Positions 45,205 to 54,341 of a stretch of DNA of 64,000 nucleotides are shown here, in pieces (the stretch's first letter is position 1; each line of letters starts with the position of its first letter). The DNA is from Polyangiaceae bacterium (lineage in GTDB: Bacteria > Myxococcota_A > Polyangia > Polyangiales > Polyangiaceae): the NCBI GenBank assembly GCA_025936045.1, contig JAICUB010000003.1, positions 1-64,000 of the forward strand, in the 5' to 3' direction. A program made the position numbers and the translations under genes. The notes below the pieces were generated by a model. That model was not told where the DNA came from, did not search any database, and saw nothing but the letters and a program-made list of their open reading frames with translations.

Positions 45205-47658
45205 TCAGGGAGCGGCGCTCGGGTGAGCCGCCGGGGCGGCGGAAGGCACGGCGGCGAGCTCCGGCTTACAGCGCTTGGCCATCTCGGTCGTGAATTGCTG
45301 GCGGCCCCAGTCGAACGAGGGCGGCACGCAGAGGTCCGCGTCGTCGTGGGACTTGAGGAGCTCGGGCAGCTGATCGCGCGCCTGCCAGAGGTTGTCTTTC
45401 GGAACCTCGACCGCGAAATGGGGCACGTTCGGCGTCACCTCGCCGAGGATGTCGAGATTCAAGCGGTGCAGCGTGGTGAGGCTCATCGCGGCCGCGCGGG
45501 CGATGAGGCCCATGCGCGTGTTCGGCGGCACGTCGAGCTCGGACGTGATCTCGGGCGCGCCGACCTGGCCCGTGAACTTCTGCCGCTGGAGGTTCACCAG
45601 GATGAGCGCGACGGCTTCGATGTTCGGAACGTAAAAGAGCGTCTCGTCGGGCAAGAGGTCGGCGTCGGCGAGATCCCAGAAGCCTACGTCATTGCCTTCG
45701 ACGCGCGAGATGCGCGTGGCGAGACCGAAGGGACCCATGTTGTAGGCGGCGAATACGAGATCCCACGCTCCGAACTTCGCGAAAAGATCGGCAAGGTAGC
45801 GCACCCCCGCTTCCGTCGACTTCACGGGACTATGTCGCTCGTCCACGACGTTCGGAATGATACGCAGGCCGTACGCGCGCGCGGCGTCCGGCATGAGCTG
45901 CCAGAGCCCCTCCGCGCCGACCGGTGATTTGGCGAGCGGTGAGCAGCCGCTCTCGGTGATGACGACCGCGAGCAGCGCTTCGGGCAAGCCGCGATGCACG
46001 AGCTCCGTCTTGATCGCATCTTGATAGCGACCGCACTTGAAGAGCATCTGCTGGAACTGCTCGTGGCCGACCGAATTCTGCGTGTAGTACTCGAAGCGCG
46101 TCTGCACGCGCGGGTCGTCTTCCACGTGGATTTCCGGCATGTCGTTGCCGGCGAGCCACTTCGAACGGAGGGCTTCCGGCACTTCCGCGTGGCGGTGCGT
46201 GAGCCTGCGGCGATCGTTGTTGGTGACGAACTTGTTCAGGTCCTTGAGGGCGCCGCACTGCGGGCCGACGCACGCGCCGGGCGCGAGGGACTGGGCGGCC
46301 ACGGCGGCCTGGTCGTCGAGCAGCGCGCGGAGGGCGCCTGATTCCTTGCCGCGACCGTGAACCTGTACGAGCAGGGAGCGAAAGCGTTCGTCTTCCGTCA
46401 GAAGCCGCGACTTCGGCAGCGGCAGAGCGCTGTTGTCGGCGGCCGGGCCCGTCGACGAACCGGCGGCCGACACCGCGCCGCTCGAGCTCGGAACGCCGGA
46501 TGCAGCCGGTTCGGAGCCGCCACGCCGGCTCAACGCGACGGCGCCCCCGACGATGCCGCCGATGACGAGCATGAGCAGCGTGCCGAGCGCGAACCAGCGC
46601 CACGGATGGCTCTCGCCGCCGTCGTAACGGGCGCGACGGCGGTTGCCGCCCCGTTCCGCTTGCGCGAAGTAGCTCGGCTGCGCCCGCGGCGCCGGCGCGG
46701 GCGCTTCCCGGCCCGGCAGCGGCAAATCGCGCGGGAGCGGCGGCAGCTCACCGAGCTCTCCGAGGTGTTTGGGCAGCGCGGGGGTGCGCGACGCGTCACT
46801 CAAGCCCTTGAGATCGAGCGCCGACGCAGGCCGCGGCGCGGCAGCGGGCGCCGCCTGAGCCGGCTGCACGCTCCCGCGGCGGGCGAAGGGCTTCCCGAGG
46901 TTCAAGAGCGACTTGACCGGATGGTGCGCGGCCGGCGGAGGTGACGCACCGCCGGGCGATGGAGCCGAGCGCATGACCGGGACGGGGCTGAACGGCGGCT
47001 GCGGCAGCGGACTCGGACTCCCGACGGCGGGCGGCGGCGCCATGGACCCTGGCATCATGGGCGGCGGCGCCGAGGGCCCCGGCTGCGCGGTCCCCCGATT
47101 CATGATTTGCGAGGCGTCGAGTCGCGGCGGAAACGCCGGCGCGCCCGAAACGGCGGGGGGCGGCGCGGCACCGGGTGACGGCCCGAGCGCACCGAGCAGC
47201 TGCTCGCGCGTCCCGACGTGCGTGATGAACTTGGGCGGCCCGAGCACGGACGCAGGAGGCGCCAAGATCGACTGCTCGAGCGAGGGCGAGGGCGGAAGTG
47301 CCGCCGGGCGTCTTGCGCGCACCGCGTCACGAGCCTGCCCCTCCATTTCCTTCACGATGTCGAGGGCAGTCCGGAGCGCACCGAGATCCGCGTGCTGGAG
47401 CGAACCCTGCGATAGCCGCGCCAGGTGCACCCCGAGGCCGCCGAAACCGAGCTTTGCGGATCGGTGCTCGACGGCTTGAGTACGCTCGATGAGCCCGGCC
47501 AGCCACAAATCCCGGCGAAGCTCGTTCGCTTGGAGTGCCTGGTCCCAATCCCGAAGGCACGCCGCAAGGTCGGTCAGAAACGTTTCGCTGTCGTCGGTCG
47601 AAGCGCGACGGTCGCCTTCGGGCCCTAGGGACTGTCCCACAGACGCTCGGCTTAGCAC
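45205..47658 (-). CDS. Bitopic lytic transglycosylase (SLT domain), T6SS-associated
   Basis: 817 residues from a GTG at 47658. Residues 1-130 are helical and about 130-350 Pro/Ala-rich and disordered, probably cytoplasmic; one membrane helix lies at about 354-378 (WFALGTLLMLVIGGIVGGA). The periplasmic part carries an SLT domain at about 555-700: AVVITESGCSPLAKSPVGAEGLWQLMP with Glu569 as the catalytic acid and AAYNMGPFGLATRISR. A LysM-like stretch follows near 735-780. It should cut glycan strands so the TssJLM channel can cross the wall. It sits between hcp and tssA, opposite to both. No other wall-degrading enzyme is in the locus. Confidence 0.85.
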   Translation of the reverse strand: MLSRASVGQSLGPEGDRRASTDDSETFLTDLAACLRDWDQALQANELRRDLWLAGLIERTQAVEHRSAKLGFGGLGVHLARLSQGSLQHADLGALRTALDIVKEMEGQARDAVRARRPAALPPSPSLEQSILAPPASVLGPPKFITHVGTREQLLGALGPSPGAAPPPAVSGAPAFPPRLDASQIMNRGTAQPGPSAPPPMMPGSMAPPPAVGSPSPLPQPPFSPVPVMRSAPSPGGASPPPAAHHPVKSLLNLGKPFARRGSVQPAQAAPAAAPRPASALDLKGLSDASRTPALPKHLGELGELPPLPRDLPLPGREAPAPAPRAQPSYFAQAERGGNRRRARYDGGESHPWRWFALGTLLMLVIGGIVGGAVALSRRGGSEPAASGVPSSSGAVSAAGSSTGPAADNSALPLPKSRLLTEDERFRSLLVQVHGRGKESGALRALLDDQAAVAAQSLAPGACVGPQCGALKDLNKFVTNNDRRRLTHRHAEVPEALRSKWLAGNDMPEIHVEDDPRVQTRFEYYTQNSVGHEQFQQMLFKCGRYQDAIKTELVHRGLPEALLAVVITESGCSPLAKSPVGAEGLWQLMPDAARAYGLRIIPNVVDERHSPVKSTEAGVRYLADLFAKFGAWDLVFAAYNMGPFGLATRISRVEGNDVGFWDLADADLLPDETLFYVPNIEAVALILVNLQRQKFTGQVGAPEITSELDVPPNTRMGLIARAAAMSLTTLHRLNLDILGEVTPNVPHFAVEVPKDNLWQARDQLPELLKSHDDADLCVPPSFDWGRQQFTTEMAKRCKPELAAVPSAAPAAHPSAAP

Positions 47659-47802
47659 ATTCCACCCTTTGGAATTGGGACCTCCAGGTCGTCACCGTTC
47701 CGCGGAAGAAGTAGACGGCACGCGCGGGAGGAGCAGTCTTCTGATACGTAAGAAGTAGGTATTGGTGCGACGACGGCTGTTTTTGATAGGGTGGCGTTCC
47801 TG
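47659..47802. promoter_or_regulatory. Divergent region between transglycosylase and tssA
   Basis: 144 bp that must hold the promoters of the transglycosylase (leftward) and of the tssA-to-clpV arm (rightward). A small inverted repeat TTCCA/TGGAA around 47669-47683 is the only symmetry I notice. No sigma factor box is recognised with confidence. Confidence 0.45.
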
Positions 47803-48804
47803 ATGGCAGCACTGGACGCGGGCAAGCTGCTTGCCCCCATCGCGGGGGAGGCTCCTTCGGGGCCCAACCTCGATGGCGATGCCGACTTCTTGGCGCTCGA
47901 GACGGCCGCCTCCGCGAAGGCCGAAAAGCTCGTCGGCGGCGGCACCGACACCAATGAGGGCCCGGATTGGAACAGCGTGGCCGCCCGCGCGGCGGGCCTG
48001 CTCGAGCGCACGAAGGACGTGCGGGTCCTCTGCCATCTCACACTCGCCGAGCTCCATCGAGGAGGCGCGCAGGGCTTCGCCCGCGGCCTGCATCTCATCC
48101 GCGAAATGCTCGAGGCCCATTGGCCGTCGATTCATCCCCAGCTCGACGAGGACGACGATCCGAGCCTACCGCTCGCCCGCGTAATGGCCCTCGCGGCCCT
48201 CACGGTGCCGCCCGTGCTGGTGGCGCTCCGGCGGTCGCCGCTCGTCATTTCGCGGGCGCTCGGTCCACTCAGCCTCAACGACATCGCCCCGACCCAGGGC
48301 GCCCCCGACGCCGCGCGCGTTCACGCGATTTTCCAAGAAACGCCGCTGCCCGAGCTCGACGCGTGCGCCACCGCGTTGAAGGGCGCCCTCGACGACCTCC
48401 AGGGCATCGACGCGGTGTTTCAAAAGAACGTCCCCGACCGCGGCCCCGATCAGAACGGGCTGCTTCAATACTTTCGCCACGCCCATGAAGCCGTCCGCGT
48501 GCGGCTCGAGGAGCGGCGTGCGGCGGAGCAGCCGGCCCAAGAAGCCGGCGCCGAAGGTCAGCCCGACGCGGCACCGCGGACGCGCGGTTTGAGCGGTGAT
48601 ATCCTGTCCCGCGAGGACGTGGTGAGGGCGCTCGACAAAATCAGCGTCTACTTCGAAAAGAACGAGCCATCGAGCCCGATTCCGCTTTTGGTCGAGCGCT
48701 GCAAGCGACTCGTGACCATGACCTTCTTGGAGATCGTGAACGACCTCGCGCCCGACGGTCTCAAACAGGCGCACTTGGTGGTCGGGAAGAAAGACGGCAA
48801 GTGA
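47803..48804 (+). CDS. tssA: Type VI secretion protein TssA (ImpA N-terminal family)
   Basis: 333 residues from the ATG at 47803; a GTG 12 bp earlier is possible, but AALDAGKLLAPIAGEAPSG is the usual TssA beginning. The N-terminal ImpA domain covers about 1-180 (LFHLTLAELHRGG-type helix, HWPSIHPQLDEDDDP). The C-terminal part (SREDVVRALDKISVYFEKNEPS) is the oligomerising domain of short TssA proteins. It primes tube and sheath polymerisation at the baseplate. First gene of the plus arm. Confidence 0.9.
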   Translation: MAALDAGKLLAPIAGEAPSGPNLDGDADFLALETAASAKAEKLVGGGTDTNEGPDWNSVAARAAGLLERTKDVRVLCHLTLAELHRGGAQGFARGLHLIREMLEAHWPSIHPQLDEDDDPSLPLARVMALAALTVPPVLVALRRSPLVISRALGPLSLNDIAPTQGAPDAARVHAIFQETPLPELDACATALKGALDDLQGIDAVFQKNVPDRGPDQNGLLQYFRHAHEAVRVRLEERRAAEQPAQEAGAEGQPDAAPRTRGLSGDILSREDVVRALDKISVYFEKNEPSSPIPLLVERCKRLVTMTFLEIVNDLAPDGLKQAHLVVGKKDGK

Positions 48805-48817
48805 GGAGTCCTAATTC

Positions 48818-49336
48818 ATGAGCCAGAGCAGCCAAAAGAACATCGCCCGCAATCGCGCCCCGCGCGTGCAGATCGAATACGACGTAGAGCTTTACGGCGC
48901 CGAGAAGAAGGTGCAGCTCCCGTTCGTCATGGGCGTGCTGTCGGACCTGTCCGGCAACGCGGGGAAGGAGCAGCCGCCGGTCGCCGACCGCAAGTTCCTC
49001 GAGGTCTCGGTCGACAACTTCGACGAGCGCATGAAGGGCGTGGAGCCCCGCGTGAAGATGCAGGTGCCGAATCGCCTGACGGGCGACGGGCAAATGGGCG
49101 TCGAGCTCAAGTTCGAGAAGCTCGACGACTTCTCGCCCGGCGCGATCGCGAAGCAGGTGCCCGCGCTCGCGAAGCTGCTCGAAGCGCGCAACCAGCTCGC
49201 GAACCTCATCACGTACATGGACGGCCGCACCGGCGCCGAGGAACTCATCGCCAAGGTGCTGCACGACAAGAACCTGCTCGAGACCCTGGCCTCGAGCCCG
49301 AAACCGGCCGAAGAGAAGCCCGGCGAAGGACAGTGA
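48818..49336 (+). CDS. tssB: Type VI secretion sheath protein TssB (VipA)
   Basis: 172 residues, usual length. RAPRVQIEYDVELYGAEKK and LPFVMGVLSDLSGNA are family hallmarks; the C-terminus is helical and forms the coiled contacts with TssC. A GGAG site lies 10 nt before the ATG. TssB and TssC form the contractile outer sheath. Located 13 bp after tssA and 4 bp before tssC, whose product is its obligate partner. Confidence 0.96.
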   Translation: MSQSSQKNIARNRAPRVQIEYDVELYGAEKKVQLPFVMGVLSDLSGNAGKEQPPVADRKFLEVSVDNFDERMKGVEPRVKMQVPNRLTGDGQMGVELKFEKLDDFSPGAIAKQVPALAKLLEARNQLANLITYMDGRTGAEELIAKVLHDKNLLETLASSPKPAEEKPGEGQ

Positions 49337-49340
49337 TGTC

Positions 49341-50840
49341 ATGAGCGACGCACAAGAACAAAAGGGCTCGGGCGGAGCCGCGACGGCGGTCGAAACGAGC
49401 GACTTTGCTTCGCTCCTCAACAAGGAGTTCAAGCCGCAGACCACGCGCGCCAAGGAGGACATCGAGCAGGCCGTGGCCACGCTCGCGCAGCAAGCGCTCG
49501 CCTCGACCGCGACCGTGTCGACCGACGTCGTCGCGTCGATTCAGGCCATCGTCGCCGAGATCGATCGCAAGCTCAGCGAACAGGTGAACGAGATCCTGCA
49601 CAACCAGGACATGCAGTCGCTCGAAGGGTCGTGGCGAGGGCTCCATTACCTCGTCAACAACTCCGAGACCGACACGATGCTGAAGATCCGCGTCATGAAC
49701 GTCTCGAAGAAGGATCTTCAGAAGACGCTCAAGCGCTTCAAGGGCGCCGCCTGGGATCAGAGCCCGGTCTTCAAGAAGCTCTACGAGGAGGAGTACGGAC
49801 AGCTCGGCGGCGAGCCGTACGCGTGCGTCGTCGCGGACTACTACTTCGACCAAACGGCGCCCGACGTCGAAACCCTCGGTGAGCTCGCGAAAATCGGCGC
49901 GGCATGTCACTCGCCCGTGCTGAGCGCGGCCGCTCCGTCGCTCTTCGGCATGGAGAGCTGGCAGGAGCTCGGCAATCCGCGCGATCTGCAGAAGATCTTC
50001 AGCGTGCCGGATTACGCGGCGTGGCGCGCGCTCCGCGACGCGGAGGACTCGCGCTACCTCGGCATCACGCTGCCGCGCTTCCTCGCGCGCCGGCCGTACG
50101 GTGCCAAGTCGGACCCGGTCGAAGAGTTCGCCTTCGAGGAGGAGACGAACGGCCCCGACGCCAGCAAGTACACCTGGGCGAACTCCGCGTACGCCATGGC
50201 GGTGAACATCAACCGCTCGTACAAACTCTACGGCTGGTGCTCGCGCATCCGCGGCGTGGAAGCAGGCGGCGCGGTCGAGGGCTTGCCGACGCACACCTTC
50301 CCCACCGACGACGGCGGCGTGGACATGACGTGCCCGACCGAAATCGGCATCAGCGATCGGCGTGAAGCGGAGCTCGCGAAGAGCGGCTTCATGCCCCTCA
50401 TCCACAAGAAGAATACGGATCTGGCCGCCTTCATCGGCGCCCAATCGCTGCACAAGCCCGGCCAGTACGACGACCCCGACGCGAGCGCGAACGACGCGCT
50501 CGCTGCGCGCCTGCCGTACCTGTTCGCGACCTGCCGCTTTGCGCACTATCTGAAGTGCATCGTTCGCGACAAGGTCGGCTCCTTCAAGACCGCCGACGAC
50601 ATGCAGAAGTGGCTCCAGAAATGGATCACGCAGTACGTGGACGGCGATCCGGCGCACTCGAGCGAAGAGACGAAGGCGCGCCGGCCGCTCGCCGCGGCCG
50701 AGGTCGTGATCGAGGAAGATCCGAGCAACCCCGGTTACTACAACTCCAAGTTCTTCCTCCGCCCCCACTACCAGCTCGAAGGGCTCACCGTATCCTTGCG
50801 CCTGGTCTCGAAGCTGCCGTCCGCGAAGGGCGGCTCCTGA
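49341..50840 (+). CDS. tssC: Type VI secretion sheath protein TssC (VipB)
   Basis: 499 residues, the typical size of the large sheath subunit. LEGSWRGLHYLVNNSETDT near 95-113, VLSAAAPSLFG and a C-terminal DPSNPGYYNSKFFLRPHYQ are family hallmarks. It co-assembles with TssB as the contractile sheath around Hcp; ClpV recycles it. Immediately downstream of tssB in the plus arm. Confidence 0.96.
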   Translation: MSDAQEQKGSGGAATAVETSDFASLLNKEFKPQTTRAKEDIEQAVATLAQQALASTATVSTDVVASIQAIVAEIDRKLSEQVNEILHNQDMQSLEGSWRGLHYLVNNSETDTMLKIRVMNVSKKDLQKTLKRFKGAAWDQSPVFKKLYEEEYGQLGGEPYACVVADYYFDQTAPDVETLGELAKIGAACHSPVLSAAAPSLFGMESWQELGNPRDLQKIFSVPDYAAWRALRDAEDSRYLGITLPRFLARRPYGAKSDPVEEFAFEEETNGPDASKYTWANSAYAMAVNINRSYKLYGWCSRIRGVEAGGAVEGLPTHTFPTDDGGVDMTCPTEIGISDRREAELAKSGFMPLIHKKNTDLAAFIGAQSLHKPGQYDDPDASANDALAARLPYLFATCRFAHYLKCIVRDKVGSFKTADDMQKWLQKWITQYVDGDPAHSSEETKARRPLAAAEVVIEEDPSNPGYYNSKFFLRPHYQLEGLTVSLRLVSKLPSAKGGS

Positions 50841-50888
50841 GCTAGCGCCGAGACCGCGGAGTAGTGTCAGTACGCCGATCGAGCGGCC

Positions 50889-51401
50889 ATGCCGGACCTC
50901 CTACCGAAGGAACGCCTGCAGCCGTCGCTGCTCGATCGGCTCACCGACGACAACCCCGAGAGCAAGGTCGACAGCCCCGACCGGCGCGTGCTCTCGCTCG
51001 CGCGCTTGCGCGAGGGCGTGCGCCGTGATTTGGCCTGGCTCTTCAACGCGACGCACCTCGCGGCGGTGCAGGATCTCGACGCGTACCCGGAGGTCGAGAC
51101 GAGCACCTTGAACTACGGCTTGCCCGACCTTTCTGGCCGGACCGCTTCGAGCGTGCATCCGCCCACGCTCGAGAAGCAGATCCAGCGCGCCATTTGGCAA
51201 TTCGAGCCGCGCCTCGGCAAGGAAAGCGTGCGCGTGCGCGTCGCGCGCGACCAGCAAGGCTACTCCCACAACGCCATCGTGATTTTCATCGAAGCCGACC
51301 TTTGGGCCCAGCCCGCGCCGGTTCGCCTGGTGTTGCGCACGGATCTGGATCTCGAGACGGGCGAGGTCCGCGTGACCGAAGCGAGCTCGGCGGGCGGCTG
51401 A
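50889..51401 (+). CDS. tssE: Type VI secretion baseplate protein TssE (gp25-like)
   Basis: 170 residues. PKERLQPSLLDRLTDDNP is the usual opening; REGVRRDLAWLFNATH and LNYGLPDLSGR belong to the phage gp25-type domain that contacts the sheath. Its stop overlaps the tssF ATG by one base (TGATG). It is part of the wedge with TssF and TssG. Confidence 0.94.
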   Translation: MPDLLPKERLQPSLLDRLTDDNPESKVDSPDRRVLSLARLREGVRRDLAWLFNATHLAAVQDLDAYPEVETSTLNYGLPDLSGRTASSVHPPTLEKQIQRAIWQFEPRLGKESVRVRVARDQQGYSHNAIVIFIEADLWAQPAPVRLVLRTDLDLETGEVRVTEASSAGG

Positions 51402-53266
51402 TGGATCCGAGGTTTCTCGCTTACTACGAGCGCGAGCTCGGATACCTCCGGGGCCTAGGAGGCGAGTTCGCCGAACGCTTCCCGCGCATCGCCGGGCGGC
51501 TCGGGCTCGACAAGGAGACGTGCGCCGATCCGTACGTCGAGCGCCTGCTCGAGGGCTTCGCGTTCCTCGCCGCGCGCGTCCAGCTCAAGATCGACGCCGA
51601 GTTCCCGCGCTTCACGCAGAGCCTGCTGTCGATCCTGCTGCCGCACCTGGTCGCGCCGACGCCGTCGATGGCCGTCGTACAGCTCATCACGAACCCCAAG
51701 CGCGGCTCGCTCACGGAGGGCTTCCGCATCGCGCGCGGCTCGGCGCTCAAGGCCGTGGCCGGGCGCAACGAGCGCACCGTCTGCGAGTACCGCACGGCGC
51801 ACGCCGTCGACCTCTGGCCGCTCGAGCTCATCGGCGCGACGCACACGAGCTACGTCGGCGACCTCGGGGAGCTCAAGACCTGGAGCCGGCGCGTCGTGCG
51901 CGGCAGCCTGCGCCTGCGCTTCAAAACGCAGAGCGGCGCAACCGTGAACCAGCTCGCGCTCGAGCGCCTGCCGCTCTTCTTGCGTGGGCCCGAACCGATG
52001 GGCATGCGGCTCTACGAGCTCCTCTGCAGCGGCGCGCTCGGCGTGCTCGTGCGCGACGGCGAGGGGCACCGGCGAAGCTTCGTCGAGAAGGACTTCGTGC
52101 GGCCGATGGGCTTCGAAGACGACGAAGCGATGCTGCCGTACACGCTCGAGTCGTTTCAGGGTTACCGGCTCTTGCACGAATATTTCGCGCTCCCGAGCCG
52201 CTACTTGTTCGTGGAGCTCGCGGGGCTGAACCCCGGCCTGCGCGCCACGACGGGCGCCGAGTTCGAGATCGTGATTTTGCTCGATCGCTACGAGCCGGAC
52301 CTCGAAGCGCGCCTCGCGCCCGATCACTTCGGCCTCCACTGCACGCCCGTCGTCAATCTGTTCCCGCGGCGCGCCGACCGCATTCATCTGACCGAGGCGC
52401 AAAACGAGTACCATATCGTGGTCGATCGCACGCGCCCCCTCGACTTCGAGGTGCACTCCGTCACCGAGGTGACGGGCTTCGGCGGCAAGGAGGGCACGGG
52501 GCGCGAGTTTCTGCCCTTCTACGCGAGCACGGAGCGGCACCGCCGCGACGACCAAGCGTACTACACGCTACACCGACAGCCGCGGCTGCAATCCTCGCAG
52601 CGCGAGCTCACCAAGCCCCGCTCGACGTACGCGGGCAGCGAGGTCTTCGTTTCGCTCGTGGACGGCGACGAGGGCCCGTACGCCTCCGATCTGCAGCAGC
52701 TCGGCGTGAACACGCTCGCCACCAACCGCGACCTTCCGCTCTTGATGCCGCTCGCCGCCGGCCGCACGGATTTCACGCTCGAGACCGGCGCGCCCGTCGA
52801 GTCGATCCGCTGCCTCGCCAAGCCCTCCGAGCCGCGCGAGTCGCCGGCTTGGGGCGACGCGTCGTGGCGGCTCGTGAGCCACTTGTCGTTGAATCAGCTC
52901 TCGCTCGTCAACGAGTCCGACGGGCTCAGCGCGGCGCCGCTGCGGGAAATGCTCGAGCTTTACGCGGAGCTCGGCGCGGGCTCCCGCCAGCAAATTCACG
53001 GCATTCGCTCGGTGCAGAGTACGCCCGTGGTCCGCCGCCTGCCGCTGCCGGGCCCGGCGAGCTTCGCGCGCGGCCTCGAGATCACCCTCGACTTCGACGA
53101 GACGGCGTTCGAGGGCGAGAGCGCGTTCTTGCTCGGCGCCGTGCTCGATCGTTTTCTCGCGCGCTACGTATCCATCAACTCGTTCACGGAAACCGTACTG
53201 CGTAGCCCGCAGCGCGGAGAGGTCATGCGTTGGCCGACGAAGCTGGGTCGCCGTTCGAGCGCGTGA
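51401..53266 (+). CDS. tssF: Type VI secretion baseplate protein TssF
   Basis: 621 residues from the ATG at 51401; a longer frame exists but overlaps tssE. FLAYYERELGYLRGLGGEF at the start is the family signature, followed by ARVQLKIDAEFPRFTQSLL. Two copies of TssF with one TssG form the baseplate wedge. It is translationally coupled to tssE upstream, and its 3' end overlaps tssG by 37 bp. Confidence 0.95.
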   Translation: MDPRFLAYYERELGYLRGLGGEFAERFPRIAGRLGLDKETCADPYVERLLEGFAFLAARVQLKIDAEFPRFTQSLLSILLPHLVAPTPSMAVVQLITNPKRGSLTEGFRIARGSALKAVAGRNERTVCEYRTAHAVDLWPLELIGATHTSYVGDLGELKTWSRRVVRGSLRLRFKTQSGATVNQLALERLPLFLRGPEPMGMRLYELLCSGALGVLVRDGEGHRRSFVEKDFVRPMGFEDDEAMLPYTLESFQGYRLLHEYFALPSRYLFVELAGLNPGLRATTGAEFEIVILLDRYEPDLEARLAPDHFGLHCTPVVNLFPRRADRIHLTEAQNEYHIVVDRTRPLDFEVHSVTEVTGFGGKEGTGREFLPFYASTERHRRDDQAYYTLHRQPRLQSSQRELTKPRSTYAGSEVFVSLVDGDEGPYASDLQQLGVNTLATNRDLPLLMPLAAGRTDFTLETGAPVESIRCLAKPSEPRESPAWGDASWRLVSHLSLNQLSLVNESDGLSAAPLREMLELYAELGAGSRQQIHGIRSVQSTPVVRRLPLPGPASFARGLEITLDFDETAFEGESAFLLGAVLDRFLARYVSINSFTETVLRSPQRGEVMRWPTKLGRRSSA

Positions 53267-54276
53267 AGTGGCTGCGGGCGCTCGCCCGCACGCCCTACGA
53301 GTTCGATTTTCATCAGGCGATGCGCCGCGTGGAGCTCGCCTTTCGCGAGCTGCCGCGCTGGGGTGAAGCGCTGCGTCCGAGCGACGAACCGATTCGGCTC
53401 GGGCAGGATCCGTTCCTGAATTTCGCGCCGTCGACCATCCTCGGGTTCACGCCGGCGACCGAAAAACGCGTGCCGCGCATGGCCGTCGCGTTCCTCGGCC
53501 TGTTCGGCCCGCACGGGCCGCTGCCGCTGCATCTGACGGAGTACGTGCGCGAACGCATCCGCAACATCGGGGACGAGACGTTCGCCGCCTTCGCCGACGT
53601 GTTCCATCACCGCATGCTCGTGCTGTTCCACCGCGCGTGGGCCCAGAGCAGGCCGGCCGTGAGCCGCGATCGGCGGCGCACCGATCGCTTTCTCACGTAC
53701 GTCGGAGCCATCGCCGGGCTCGGGCTGCCGGCGCTTCGAGGCCGCGATCCAGAGCTTCACCTGGCGCGCCTCCATTTCGCCGGGCGCTTCTCACTGGGAG
53801 TGCGAAACCCCGACGGGTTACGCGCCCTGCTCGTCGGGAGCCTCGCGCTACCCGTCGACATCGAGGAGTTCATCGGTGAATGGCTACCGCTGCCGGACGC
53901 GGCGCGTTTCCGGCTCGGGTTTTCCGCGGAGGTGAGCAGCCTCGGACAGACGACCGTGCTCGGGCCGCGCACCTTCAGCCGATCACAGAAGTTTCGCGTG
54001 GTCCTCGGCCCGCTCTCGGAGCGCGACTTTTCTCGCTTTTTGCCGAACGGAGCGAGCTTGCCGCGCCTCCGCGCGCTGGTTCAGAGCTACGTGGGGCACG
54101 AGCTCATGTGGGACGTGGAGCTCGTCCCCGCGAAAAGCATCGGGACGCAGCTCCGGCTCGGCCAAAGCGGCCGGCTCGGTTTCGACGCGGTGCTCGGCCG
54201 GCCGCCCGCGCCTCTCAAACGCGCGCACGTGCTCGTGAACCCGCTCTCACAGCAAACGGAACGCTTGTTGACGTAG
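53230..54276 (+). CDS. tssG: Type VI secretion baseplate protein TssG
   Basis: 348 residues. The TTG at 53230 is supported by a GAGAGG ribosome site 7 nt ahead; a GTG at 53263 overlapping the tssF stop (GTGA) is an alternative that would remove 11 residues. LARTPYEFDFHQAMRRVE is the usual beginning of the conserved part, and FLGLFGPHGPLPLHLTEYV is the family hallmark. It forms the wedge with TssF and TssE and contacts TssK. Confidence 0.93.
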   Translation: MADEAGSPFERVKWLRALARTPYEFDFHQAMRRVELAFRELPRWGEALRPSDEPIRLGQDPFLNFAPSTILGFTPATEKRVPRMAVAFLGLFGPHGPLPLHLTEYVRERIRNIGDETFAAFADVFHHRMLVLFHRAWAQSRPAVSRDRRRTDRFLTYVGAIAGLGLPALRGRDPELHLARLHFAGRFSLGVRNPDGLRALLVGSLALPVDIEEFIGEWLPLPDAARFRLGFSAEVSSLGQTTVLGPRTFSRSQKFRVVLGPLSERDFSRFLPNGASLPRLRALVQSYVGHELMWDVELVPAKSIGTQLRLGQSGRLGFDAVLGRPPAPLKRAHVLVNPLSQQTERLLT

Positions 54277-54341
54277 ATTGACGTAACCTCGAGCGCCGCG
54301 GAGAGTTTCGGGTCCGGGGCAGTTCTGGGAGAAGCAGCATC

